This document shows, piece after piece, positions 1 through 6,431 of a DNA stretch of 18,530 nt (its first letter is position 1; each line of letters starts with the position of its first letter). Under the pieces are notes generated by a model. The model made no database searches, was not told the DNA's origin, and saw nothing but the letters and a program-made list of their open reading frames with translations. A program made the translations under genes and the position numbers. The stretch is from Oscillospiraceae bacterium. GTDB lineage: Bacteria; Bacillota; Clostridia; Oscillospirales; Oscillospiraceae. The DNA is taken from contig JAIEFH010000045.1 of the NCBI GenBank assembly GCA_029067025.1, forward strand, positions 1 to 18,530. The letters are read 5' to 3'.

Positions 1-874
1 GCACGTCGTGGTAGAGGTCGTAGTTCCAGGAGCCGTCCCACCAAGCGCCCAGGCGGTGGTCGCCGATCAGCTCGGACACGGCGATTTCGCCGTCATAAGC
101 GCACTTGGGGTTGTTGATCAGGTCGATGAGGTAGTTGGTGACAGCCAGACCGGTGGCGTTGTTCCAGTCCACGCCGGCGGCCAGGTCGCTGCCGTCAGAG
201 CCGAACACGGACAGGCCCGCGCCATAGTACCAAGCGCCCAGCTTCCAGCCGCCAGCGGACTCGAAGTAGAAGTTGTAGGCGTTGTCGGGAGTCTCGGCGC
301 TCATGATGCCTTCCATGGTCTTGATCTGATCCTCGTTCAGCAGGGTCTTGTCATAGAACATGAAGAAGGTGTTGTGGGTAAAGGGGATGGCGTAGAGCTT
401 GCCGTCGGACATGGCGGTGTCGATGACGGACTGAGCCATGGAGGAGTTCACCATATCGGCGGTGGCGCCGCCCAGCTGGGCGATGGCGCCGGCGCTGACC
501 AGGTCGGGCAGCTGGTCGTTGGCGAAGAAGAACACGTCAGCCGCAGCCTCCACGTCCTTCAGAACCTCGTCCTTGCACTTGTCCTCGCCCACGGCGGTGG
601 TTTCCCAGGAGATGTTCCACTCGGGATGCTCAGCCTGGAAGGCTTCCTGCTGCTCCTTCATGATGCCGGTGTCGATCTGGTTGGAGGGGCACCACACCTT
701 CAGGGCGACGTCGGTGACTTCGGTGGCGTCACCGCCGGCGTTGTCGCTAACGGCGGGGGCGTCACTGTTGCCGCCGGGGGCGTCGCTGGTAGTGGTGTTC
801 TTGTTGCCGCAGCCGGCCAGAAGGCTCAGGCCCAGAGCGCCAGCCAGAAGCATGGCTAAAGTTTTTCTTTTCAT
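1..874 (-). CDS. ABC-transporter extracellular sugar-binding lipoprotein, 3' end cut off by window edge
   Basis: This is the solute receptor of a carbohydrate ABC importer: a lipid-anchored outer-face protein that hands a sugar to membrane permeases. The 291 residues seen begin with a lipoprotein signal (MKRK, hydrophobic stretch, lipobox LLAG-C22), then a Thr/Ser/Ala/Gly/Asp-rich linker to about residue 52. A type I binding-protein fold follows: a first strand with VALKVWCPS, AEHPEWNISWE, and AADVFFFANDQLPDLVSAGAIAQLG, then an SDGKLYAIPF segment typical of MalE-like proteins. Family members usually run 400-460 residues, so about a third is missing at the left edge, where permease genes would be expected. 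The start at 874 has GGAGGA at 885-890, 10 bases upstream. The divergent LacI-family gene is probably its regulator. The sugar cannot be named. The family is secure; maltodextrin-type is a guess. Confidence 0.93.
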   Translation of the reverse strand, partial: MKRKTLAMLLAGALGLSLLAGCGNKNTTTSDAPGGNSDAPAVSDNAGGDATEVTDVALKVWCPSNQIDTGIMKEQQEAFQAEHPEWNISWETTAVGEDKCKDEVLKDVEAAADVFFFANDQLPDLVSAGAIAQLGGATADMVNSSMAQSVIDTAMSDGKLYAIPFTHNTFFMFYDKTLLNEDQIKTMEGIMSAETPDNAYNFYFESAGGWKLGAWYYGAGLSVFGSDGSDLAAGVDWNNATGLAVTNYLIDLINNPKCAYDGEIAVSELIGDHRLGAWWDGSWNYDLYHDV

Positions 875-905
875 TTTGATTTTGTCCTCCTTTTTTGTGT
901 TCGCT

Positions 906-927
906 TTGTTTCGCAAAGTTTCGAAAG
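906..927. promoter_or_regulatory. Candidate LacI-family operator, promoter-distal pair
   Basis: CTTTGTTTCGCAAAG (904-918) is an inverted repeat, CTTTG/CAAAG around TTTCG. It runs directly into GTTTCGAAAG (918-927), a near-palindrome with the central CG typical of LacI-family sites. The 13-mer TTGTTTCGCAAAG at 906-918 recurs exactly at 974-986. Both lie in the predicted leader of the binding-protein mRNA. Confidence 0.55.
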
Positions 928-972
928 GGCCGGATCAAAAACGGACATAGAAGAAGCCGGTACTTTCAAAAT

Positions 973-986
973 CTTGTTTCGCAAAG
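973..986. promoter_or_regulatory. Candidate LacI-family operator at transporter transcription start
   Basis: CTTGTTTCGCAAAG repeats the 13-mer seen at 906-918, 68 bases away. It lies about 6 to 18 bases downstream of the transcription start expected from the minus-strand promoter at 999-1027. That is a classic position for a blocking repressor. Confidence 0.55.
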
Positions 987-998
987 CTTACCAAAAAA

Positions 999-1027
999 AA
1001 TTTAGCACAACTTTTGGCGAATGTCAA
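999..1027 (-). promoter_or_regulatory. Sigma-A-type promoter of the sugar-binding protein
   Basis: On the minus strand a perfect -35 TTGACA (1027-1022) is followed by 17 bases and a -10 TAAATT (1004-999, 4 of 6 matches). The start point would fall near 992, giving a leader of roughly 118 bases. Confidence 0.6.
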
Positions 1028-1117
1028 GGAAGATTTCCACTGAACTGGAGAGTCGGTGCCAAAAATTCGCTTGAGTTTTTATGCAAAATGCTAAAGTGCC
1101 GCGAGAGGGCGGGCAAA

Positions 1118-1126
1118 TTGCGAAAC
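1118..1126. promoter_or_regulatory. Inverted copy of the GTTTCGCAA motif
   Basis: TTGCGAAAC is the reverse complement of GTTTCGCAA in the two sites at 906-918 and 974-986. It lies between the two divergent promoters and may be a third binding site of the same regulator. Confidence 0.35.
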
Positions 1127-1199
1127 TTGTTCGAGTAATGTTTTCGCTCAAGAGCCAACAGACAGGGGTTCACAAATTCTTTGCTGGGCCGGTGGAAAA

Positions 1200-1209
1200 G
1201 TTTCGAAAC
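1200..1209. promoter_or_regulatory. Palindromic GTTTCGAAAC, candidate autoregulatory operator
   Basis: GTTTCGAAAC is a perfect 10-base palindrome with a central CG, ending 4 bases before the -35 box of the LacI-type regulator gene. It differs by one base from GTTTCGAAAG at 918-927. The position fits control of the regulator by itself. Confidence 0.45.
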
Positions 1210-1213
1210 GAAC

Positions 1214-1241
1214 TTGATTTTTTGTAATAATGTGGTACAAT
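1214..1241 (+). promoter_or_regulatory. Promoter of the LacI-family regulator
   Basis: TTGATT (1214-1219), 16 bases, then TACAAT (1236-1241) preceded by TG at 1233-1234, an extended -10. The start point would be near 1248, 36 bases before the ATG. Confidence 0.6.
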
Positions 1242-1283
1242 ATTCACAAACGCCGTGTCGGCATCATTCTGTAGGAGGTTGTC

Positions 1284-2312
1284 ATGGTTACCCTTAATGA
1301 CATTGCTACCCGGCTGGGTATATCGAAAAGCACCGTCTCCAAGGGGTTGAGCAGTGCTTCGGATGTCAGTGAAGAGCTGCGCCAAAAAATTATAGAAACC
1401 GCCGCTGAGATGGGATATTCCGGCAGGCGGACACAGAAACGGCTGTGCATCCTGGTGGAGAACATGGGGTACAAGGAGCCGAACCAGTTTGGCTATGAGC
1501 TGATCCTGGGATTTATGCAAATGGCCAAGCCGGAGGGCTGGACGGTGGATGTGGTGCCCCTGGACAAGGAACGCCAGAAGGATATGACCTACAGCGACTT
1601 TATGGCCCAAAGTGGGTATCAGGGGGCGTTCCTGCTGGGCTTTTCCCTAGTCGATCCTTGGATGGAGGAGTTCCGCACCTCCCGGATTCCCACTGTGCTC
1701 TATGATAACGATATTAAGGAAAACCCCTTTATGGCCTCGGTGGGATGCGACAGCTGGGGCGGCATGGAGGAGGCGGTGCGGCACCTGTACGCGCTGGGCC
1801 ACAGGCGGATCGGGCTGCTGTTCGGTCCGCTGGATTCCTATGTGCTGAAAGAGCGGTATAACGCCTTTCTCAGCGCGATGGAGAAGTGCGGCCTGGAGGT
1901 GAATGAGGAGCTCGTCGGGGTGGGCTATTATGTGGCGGAGTCCACCCGGAAATACCTACCCAAGCTGATTGAAAAGGGTGCGACCGCTATTTTATGCTCC
2001 GATGACAGCCGGGCTGTGGCGGCTTACACCGAGTGCGTGGACCGGCGCGTCCGTATCCCCCGGGACGTGAGCATTATCGGCTTTGACGACCTGCCCATCA
2101 CCGCCTACATGAATCCGGCCCTGACCACCGTCCGGCAGGACAGGCTGGCTCTGGGCAAATGCGGCTACTACGCGCTGCAATGTCTGTTGGGCGGCATGGA
2201 CATTCACTCGATTGTGCTCCGGGCTCCGCTGGTGGTTCGGGGCTCCACCGGGCCGGCGGCGGTCCGGCCTGAAAAATCTGCGGAGGAGGCTTCCCATGGC
2301 AGCGGAAAATGA
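1284..2312 (+). CDS. LacI-family transcriptional regulator
   Basis: A DNA-binding sugar-responsive repressor or activator of 342 residues, the usual family length. An N-terminal helix-turn-helix (residues 3-22, TLNDIATRLGISKSTVSKGL) is followed by the hinge region (IIETAAEMGYSGRR). A periplasmic-binding-protein-like effector domain starts at about residue 52 (LCILVENMGY). Family landmarks are visible: HLYALGHRRIGLLFGP (about 167-182), DDSRAVAAYTECVDRRVRIPRDVSIIGFDDLPI (about 239-271) and LTTVRQD (about 279-285). AGGAGG at 1273-1278 supports the ATG. It is divergent from a sugar-binding-protein gene, and repeated GTTTCGCAAA-like motifs between them are its likely operators. The effector sugar is unknown. 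The C-terminal tail of about 20 residues overlaps the next gene. Confidence 0.95.
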   Translation: MVTLNDIATRLGISKSTVSKGLSSASDVSEELRQKIIETAAEMGYSGRRTQKRLCILVENMGYKEPNQFGYELILGFMQMAKPEGWTVDVVPLDKERQKDMTYSDFMAQSGYQGAFLLGFSLVDPWMEEFRTSRIPTVLYDNDIKENPFMASVGCDSWGGMEEAVRHLYALGHRRIGLLFGPLDSYVLKERYNAFLSAMEKCGLEVNEELVGVGYYVAESTRKYLPKLIEKGATAILCSDDSRAVAAYTECVDRRVRIPRDVSIIGFDDLPITAYMNPALTTVRQDRLALGKCGYYALQCLLGGMDIHSIVLRAPLVVRGSTGPAAVRPEKSAEEASHGSGK

Positions 2313-3081
2313 GAGCGGCATGAGGGGTAGAAGATCCCTGTTCCCCAGCGTCTCCGTCAACACGCTGAAGATCGCGAGCGCGATCCTGCTGACCCTGTAC
2401 TTTTTCAGCGCGGCGGTGATCCAAAACGGTATCCTTCATGTGAACAGCTATACCCCCACCCAGCTCAACGAGCTGCTGGGGGGAGACCCCCAGGCCATGC
2501 TCTGGGCGGGCATCGCGTCGGTGGCGGAAATTGTCGGCATGATCGCCATTCCCATTTATGCCTACCTGCTGGTGCAGGGGGTGGAGCACACCTCTAGTAT
2601 TGGAAAATATGCCCTGTCTGTGCTGATTTTTGCCATAATCTCCGAGGTGCCCTATGATCTGGCCGTCTACGGGCAGGTGTGGAGTTGGGAGACCCAGAAC
2701 CCCCTTTGGGCGGTGTTCATCGCCCTCGTCAGCCTGTGCCTGATGAAGTATGTGGAGGGGCGGGGAGCCGCCTCCTATGCGCTCGGCGCCGTGGCCGCCC
2801 TTGGCGGCTGCCTGTGGACCACCCTGATCAACTGCAAATTCGGATGGGGTTTTGTGTTTATCGCCGCCGTCCTCTTCCTGCTGCGCAAATGGCGAACCAT
2901 AAGCCTGATCGCCGGAGTGGGCGCCAGTCTGGTGTACATCACCGCGGCCATGGGCTTTATCCTCATATCTATATGCAACGGCGAACGCCGGGAGGATGAG
3001 AGCTGGGTGAGCAAATACGCCTACTATGCCTATTATCCGATTGTGCTGCTGCTGATGGCTCTTTGGGTGAAGATGCAGTAA
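2296..3081 (+). CDS. TraX-family integral membrane protein
   Basis: A 261-residue polytopic membrane protein of the TraX family, named after the F-plasmid pilin N-acetylase and common as a chromosomal gene of unknown role in Clostridia. It starts with NTLKIASAILLTLYFFSA. The family core follows: GMIAIPIYAYLLVQGVEHTSSIGKYALSVL..IISEVPYDLA (roughly residues 79-122). About seven or eight hydrophobic segments are visible in all. The ATG at 2296 is chosen over an upstream in-frame start at 2212. It has GGAGGAGG at 2282-2289 and removes a long out-of-frame overlap. It overlaps the regulator's last 17 bases, so the two are probably co-transcribed and translationally coupled. Acetylation of a surface polymer is possible; the substrate is not shown by sequence. 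Confidence 0.85.
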   Translation: MAAENESGMRGRRSLFPSVSVNTLKIASAILLTLYFFSAAVIQNGILHVNSYTPTQLNELLGGDPQAMLWAGIASVAEIVGMIAIPIYAYLLVQGVEHTSSIGKYALSVLIFAIISEVPYDLAVYGQVWSWETQNPLWAVFIALVSLCLMKYVEGRGAASYALGAVAALGGCLWTTLINCKFGWGFVFIAAVLFLLRKWRTISLIAGVGASLVYITAAMGFILISICNGERREDESWVSKYAYYAYYPIVLLLMALWVKMQ

Positions 3082-3128
3082 GCACGCCTCAATCAATGTA
3101 TCGCAAAATTTGAAATGTGCCGTATGGG

Positions 3129-3151
3129 GCGGGAGTCAGATGTGCTCCCGC
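3129..3151 (+). terminator. Possible terminator after the TraX gene
   Basis: GCGGGAG (3129-3135) and CTCCCGC (3145-3151) form a 7-base GC-rich stem with a 9-base loop, 48 bases after the TraX stop codon. The following TCTGCTTTG is a poor U-tract, so termination strength is doubtful. Confidence 0.4.
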
Positions 3152-3210
3152 TCTGCTTTGTACTGATATTTTGGCAGTTTCATTCTTCCAAAGAAAACCA
3201 GCGGCTGAAA

Positions 3211-3240
3211 TTGAATACGCTTCCAAATCCTGCGGATAAT
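3211..3240 (+). promoter_or_regulatory. Candidate promoter upstream of the spoVT remnant
   Basis: TTGAAT (3211-3216), 18 bases, GATAAT (3235-3240). This resembles a vegetative sigma-A promoter, whereas spoVT in Bacillus is driven by the forespore sigma-G. It may have outlived its gene. Confidence 0.4.
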
Positions 3241-3264
3241 ACAAAGGAAGCGATACAAAAATAT

Positions 3265-3280
3265 GCCGTGCTCGCACGGC
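3265..3280. repeat. Perfect 16-base inverted repeat in the leader of the spoVT remnant
   Basis: GCCGTGC-TC-GCACGGC pairs 7 bases on each side of a 2-base centre, 7 bases before the AGGAGG at 3288-3293. It could be a binding site or a small leader hairpin. There is no U-tract after it. Confidence 0.5.
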
Positions 3281-3299
3281 AAGACGCAGGAGGAAAACC

Positions 3300-3511
3300 A
3301 TGAAAGCGACTGGGATCGTGCGCCGCATCGACGATCTGGGCCGGGTGGTGATCCCCAAGGAGATCCGCCGTACTATGCGTATTCGCGAGGGCGACCCGTC
3401 ACAGATAACGTTGGAACGGTGGGAGCGGTTCTGCTTTGGGATGATGGATATGGCAAAAAGGGTGGGGTGGAGTTGTACATAGTGACGGAAAGATTTGGAG
3501 AAACCGTGTGA
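3300..3511 (+). pseudogene. spoVT: spoVT remnant: AbrB-type DNA-binding end joined out of frame to the gene's C-terminal end
   Basis: The first 33 codons (MKATGIVRRIDDLGRVVIPK and on to REGDP) match the conserved start of SpoVT, the forespore regulator with an AbrB-type swapped-hairpin DNA-binding domain and a C-terminal GAF domain (about 178 residues in full). The frame then turns into unrelated sequence and stops at 3482. In a different frame, about 3398-3511 reads GTVGAVLLWDDGYGKKGGVE..VTERFGE. This resembles the last part of the SpoVT GAF domain (GxxIGAVxLxSxD...MGEVE...TAAGFLG). I infer an internal deletion of roughly 110 codons plus a frameshift. The intact RBS (AGGAGG, 3288-3293) means a 60-residue product could still be made, but it lacks the second half of the AbrB fold. 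The N-terminal identity is firm; the C-terminal match is inferred. Confidence 0.7.
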
Positions 3512-3537
3512 ATCCGGGAAGAGTCAATTTGAGGACC

Positions 3538-3580
3538 AAAACGCCGCAAACGCTTGGGGGACAAGCGCTTGCGGCGTTTT
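3538..3580. terminator. Strong bidirectional terminator
   Basis: Arms AAAACGCCGCAAACGCTTG (3538-3556) and CAAGCGCTTGCGGCGTTTT (3562-3580) are complementary at 18 of 19 positions, with a 5-base loop and A/T tails on both sides. The single mismatch becomes a G-U pair on the minus-strand transcript. It ends both the spoVT remnant (plus) and the four-gene operon arriving on the minus strand (last stop at 3628). Confidence 0.9.
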
Positions 3581-3627
3581 AACTGTTCCAATGTTTTCAG
3601 AGAGGACAGGAAACGATCATAGGATCA

Positions 3628-4536
3628 TCACAAAATCGCTCCGCCGCCCCAAACCTGGGCCTGCGTGATCGCCAGAACGGTTCCGGTGGGAATGCCGGCG
3701 ATCTCGTCACCGAAAATCGCCTGCAGATTTCCGCTGTTCATCATGGCGGCAAGCCGGGATTTTGCTGCACTGGCAGCAAGCAGATCAGAGGTTTGTATAC
3801 GCCGCTGGATTTGTTTTTCCACCGCCAGTTTCATAAACTCGGCGTGGCGGGCCATACGCAGATCCCACCAGCTTTCTTCGTCATCAGAGCCGCTCTTGGA
3901 GCAGGTGATCTCACCGCCCGCACTGGAGGAACAGGCATTGCAGATATTCCCGTCCTCACCGATGGCGACGGCTTGGGACATATCCCATGCGCTTCCAGGC
4001 ATGATGGCCTCGTTCCGCGCCGCGTCAAAGGCAAACCAGGTGTCGATCTTTGCAAAAATCTCCTGGGCGTAGGCCGGGTCCTGCTCCATACGCTCCTGCA
4101 CCTTGGGATGAATGACGACCGCCTTGCTCCCGGGCGGGACGCTGCCCAGGGCGTGAATCTCCTTCGGAGCGGTAAACCTGCCGTCAATGGAACCGTAGAA
4201 GGGATTGGCCCCGGTGGGCTGCCAGTTCTCCAGTGTCTCCTTTGCTTTGTCTCCGTCCCGGTACAGCAGGTAATGGGGGTAGTCGTTCCGCGTTCTCCAA
4301 TAGCCGCTGCTGGCGTCAAAGACGTGATAGTGGATGTTGGGATATTTGGCCTTCAGCATCGTCTCCAGGGAAGAGGCCTCCACCGCCACGGTGTCCCCAG
4401 TCCGCACCTGTCCGGATACCCGTGCCGCCAGGTCAAGGAAACTGACAGACGATGTTCCGGCCTGTTTTGCCCCTTGGGTTCCCGTTGGGATGCCATAGAA
4501 ATTCGTGCCATACCTGGGCTGGATCGCATCAAACAT
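3628..4536 (-). CDS. Conserved protein of unknown function, last gene of the two-component operon
   Basis: 302 residues, no signal peptide and no membrane segment, so probably cytoplasmic or exported by an unrecognised route. I do not recognise a named domain. From memory it resembles an uncharacterised Clostridia family, possibly DUF6033, which I could not verify. Visible features are a Gly/Tyr-rich start (YGTNFYGIPTGTQG), a YHVFD..SGYWRTRNDYPHYLLY segment (about 75-95), NPFYGSIDGRFTAPKEIHALGSVPPGSKAVVIHP (about 111-144), FDAARNEAIMPGSAWDMSQAVAIGEDG (about 168-195), a Cys/Ser-rich patch CNACSSSAGGEITC (about 198-211) and an alanine-rich helical C-terminus ending TQAQVWGGG. AGGAGG at 4545-4550 supports the start. 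It lies 18 bases after the coiled-coil gene and is co-transcribed with the kinase and regulator, whose output or accessory it may be. Confidence 0.75.
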   Translation of the reverse strand: MFDAIQPRYGTNFYGIPTGTQGAKQAGTSSVSFLDLAARVSGQVRTGDTVAVEASSLETMLKAKYPNIHYHVFDASSGYWRTRNDYPHYLLYRDGDKAKETLENWQPTGANPFYGSIDGRFTAPKEIHALGSVPPGSKAVVIHPKVQERMEQDPAYAQEIFAKIDTWFAFDAARNEAIMPGSAWDMSQAVAIGEDGNICNACSSSAGGEITCSKSGSDDEESWWDLRMARHAEFMKLAVEKQIQRRIQTSDLLAASAAKSRLAAMMNSGNLQAIFGDEIAGIPTGTVLAITQAQVWGGGAIL

Positions 4537-4554
4537 ATTCGTTTCCTCCTGACT

Positions 4555-5055
4555 TCAGGAAAATACGGTGTGCTGGCGGCGGTATGCGTCGTTATCCTTT
4601 TGCCTCAGTTCGTTCTCTACCTGGGACAACTTCGATTCCAATTCCTCTTTTTTTGTCTCGTCCGTCTCGGAATTGATCTGCTGTTCCAACTGCTCCCGTT
4701 CCTTTTTGAGCTTTTCGATCTCGCGGTCAACTTTGTCTGTGCTGCCGGTGCAGGTCTCCGCCTTTTTGCCGCTGGCTTTCTCTTTGGGCGCATCAGCGGC
4801 CTTCGGTTCCGGGCTACCCGCGCCCTCGTCCTGCTCAGGGGCGTCAAAATAAATTTTCGGCTGACCGTTCTCGTCCTTTTCCAGCCAGTAGAGGCCGGAC
4901 GGCTCCCGCTTTTCCTCTAGGACGTACTCATCCGTCATGGGCTTTTGAGGGCGGGCAGGGGCGCCGCTGTCGGGCCGCTGAACAGCCGGGGCTTCTTTCA
5001 CACCGGCGGCCTGTGCCGCACCGGGACCTAAACTGGAAATCGGTTGAATCATCAT
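4555..5055 (-). CDS. Small charged coiled-coil protein of unknown function
   Basis: 166 residues without signal peptide or membrane segment. The N-terminal half is Pro/Ala-rich and probably disordered, around a conserved-looking block TDEYVLEEKREPSGLYWLEK..GQPKIYFD (about 41-71). Residues about 106-155 form a clear charged coiled coil (DKVDREIEKLKKEREQLEQQ, then KKEELESKLSQVENELRQKD), and the protein ends DAYRRQHTVFS. I know of similar proteins in Clostridia but no assigned function. It starts with ATG-ATG and overlaps the kinase stop by 4 bases (ATGA, 5055-5052). AGGAG at 5062-5066 lies inside the kinase gene, so translation is probably coupled. The coiled coil suggests that it oligomerises or binds a partner, perhaps the 302-residue protein encoded next. 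Confidence 0.8.
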   Translation of the reverse strand: MMIQPISSLGPGAAQAAGVKEAPAVQRPDSGAPARPQKPMTDEYVLEEKREPSGLYWLEKDENGQPKIYFDAPEQDEGAGSPEPKAADAPKEKASGKKAETCTGSTDKVDREIEKLKKEREQLEQQINSETDETKKEELESKLSQVENELRQKDNDAYRRQHTVFS

Positions 5056-6431
5056 AAATTGCTCCTTTCCTGCAATAAAACGGCCGCGGAAAATTCCCGC
5101 TGATTGGTTTTCAGCTCCAATTCTCCCATGTACTTCTCCGCCTCCCGGCGCACATTGGACAGGCCGATGCCATGCATGGGGATATCCTCTTGCTTCGTTG
5201 TGACAGGCAGACCGTCCTGTCCGAATACCACCTCGCCCGCGAAAGAGTTTTTGACTTCGATCAGAAAGAATCGTCCCTTCCGCTTTCCGGTCAACATGAT
5301 GAACCGTTCCCCCTCGCTGACCTTCCCGCAGGCCTCCACCGCGTTTTGCAGAAGGTTTTGCAGGATGATGCCCATGTCAAAGGCATCATAGGCCCCCGGA
5401 TCCGGGTAGTGGAGCTTCGCCTGGAAACGGATACCCAGGTCAAGGCACCGTCGCCGGGTATCGTTGACGATCACATCCGTGACCGGGTTGCCCGTCTGGA
5501 GCGTCAGCTCAAAGCCGCTCATGCTCTCATCCATTTTGGCGATATAGCCGTCCAGACTGTCGTATTCGCCGCTTTGGGCCAGGCCCTTGATGTTGGTCAT
5601 GTGGCCCCGCATTTCATGCTTCAGCTGACGGATGCGGGCATAGAACTGCTCCGCCTCATGGATGCGGGCCCGGATCGCCTGTGTCTGCTGGCGTTCCATA
5701 AAGTAGGTGGCCTGTTCCTCCTGCAGCGCCGCTATGCGCTGCTGAAAGACCACCGCCAGATAGGCCCCTCCATAAAACAGCAGGGCCAGCACCGGCACCA
5801 CCGCCAAAAACGCCGGGTGACGCTCATAGAGCAGGAGAAAGGCACCGTCCTCGAACTCAAGCCACAGCCGGGAGACGATCTGCCCAAACAGGATACCCGC
5901 CGCCGGGATCAGGCTGAGATAGCACAGCTCCCAGCCGTGAAGCGGCAATTTGCGCTTCCTGATCTGCCGTTGGAGGGCGTACAGCATGACCGCCATCAGG
6001 ACGATATTGACCAGCAGGAACAAAGTGACCAGGACGGCGGCGCGGAGATAGGCCGCCTCCGGCGGCTGGTTGGGGGCGGGCCGCAGGCTGTCCAGGAGAA
6101 AATAGGGGCTTTCCGCAATCAGCCCGCTGGACGTCCGGGCGTTCCAGTAGAAGATGGCCAGCAGGAAGGCCGTGGGGCGCTCCAGGCCCAGCACTGCCGA
6201 TGCCGCCGTCAGCATGGCCGTCAGCACCAGGCCTGAGGTTCCAGAGGGAATGCCCGGATGAAGACTGAACAGGACGGAGAGCAGATGAAACACGAAGATT
6301 AGGGCCATCCGCCACCGCCGTCCCCGCGACCGCAGGAACGGGCGCAGGAACAGGGTCAGGCAGGCGGCATAGAGCAGCTCCGCCCCGATGCCGTACGCCC
6401 CGTTGAAGGCGCGGAACGCCGCTTCGCTCAC
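5052..6431 (-). CDS. GHKL (AgrC-like) sensor histidine kinase
   Basis: 459 residues. Residues 1-235 contain about six or seven hydrophobic membrane segments and form the sensor. A linker helix (about 228-268) leads to an AgrC-type dimerisation/phosphoacceptor helix IRQLKHEMRGHMTNIKGL with likely phosphorylated His272. The GHKL ATPase domain follows, with the N-box LLQNAVEA (Asn363) and G-box HGIGLSNVR (420-428). It should autophosphorylate on sensing an envelope or peptide signal and pass phosphate to the LytTR regulator encoded just upstream. The start is GTG at 6431, overlapping the regulator's stop codon (GTGA). This is normal for kinase/regulator pairs and implies coupled translation. No autoinducer-peptide gene (agrD/agrB-like) is seen nearby, so the signal is unknown. 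Confidence 0.93.
   Translation of the reverse strand: MSEAAFRAFNGAYGIGAELLYAACLTLFLRPFLRSRGRRWRMALIFVFHLLSVLFSLHPGIPSGTSGLVLTAMLTAASAVLGLERPTAFLLAIFYWNARTSSGLIAESPYFLLDSLRPAPNQPPEAAYLRAAVLVTLFLLVNIVLMAVMLYALQRQIRKRKLPLHGWELCYLSLIPAAGILFGQIVSRLWLEFEDGAFLLLYERHPAFLAVVPVLALLFYGGAYLAVVFQQRIAALQEEQATYFMERQQTQAIRARIHEAEQFYARIRQLKHEMRGHMTNIKGLAQSGEYDSLDGYIAKMDESMSGFELTLQTGNPVTDVIVNDTRRRCLDLGIRFQAKLHYPDPGAYDAFDMGIILQNLLQNAVEACGKVSEGERFIMLTGKRKGRFFLIEVKNSFAGEVVFGQDGLPVTTKQEDIPMHGIGLSNVRREAEKYMGELELKTNQREFSAAVLLQERSNL

Larger units (their letters stand above)
875..1283. other. Divergent intergenic control region between binding protein and LacI-type regulator
   Basis: These 409 bases hold no convincing gene. 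They carry one outward promoter for each flanking gene and a set of related GTTTCG motifs (entered separately). The stretch is more AT-rich than the genes on either side. The predicted 5' leader of the transporter mRNA is about 118 bases. No riboswitch fold was recognised in it. Confidence 0.7.

Noticed and set aside
8..859. 283-codon open frame on the plus strand
   Set aside because: It is antisense to the sugar-binding lipoprotein, is Gly/Val/His-rich without domain features, and has no RBS. It is a shadow of GC-rich codon use.
2098..3096. 332-codon open frame on the minus strand
   Set aside because: Antisense to the regulator and TraX genes, low-complexity His/Gln/Gly/Pro composition, no recognisable fold.
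3793..4920. 375-codon plus-strand frame
   Set aside because: Antisense to the two unknown operon genes. The opposite strand has good RBSs, 4-base overlaps and a clear coiled coil, so the minus strand is the coding one.
5172..6236. 354-codon plus-strand frame
   Set aside because: Antisense to a histidine kinase with all its motifs; no domain signal of its own.
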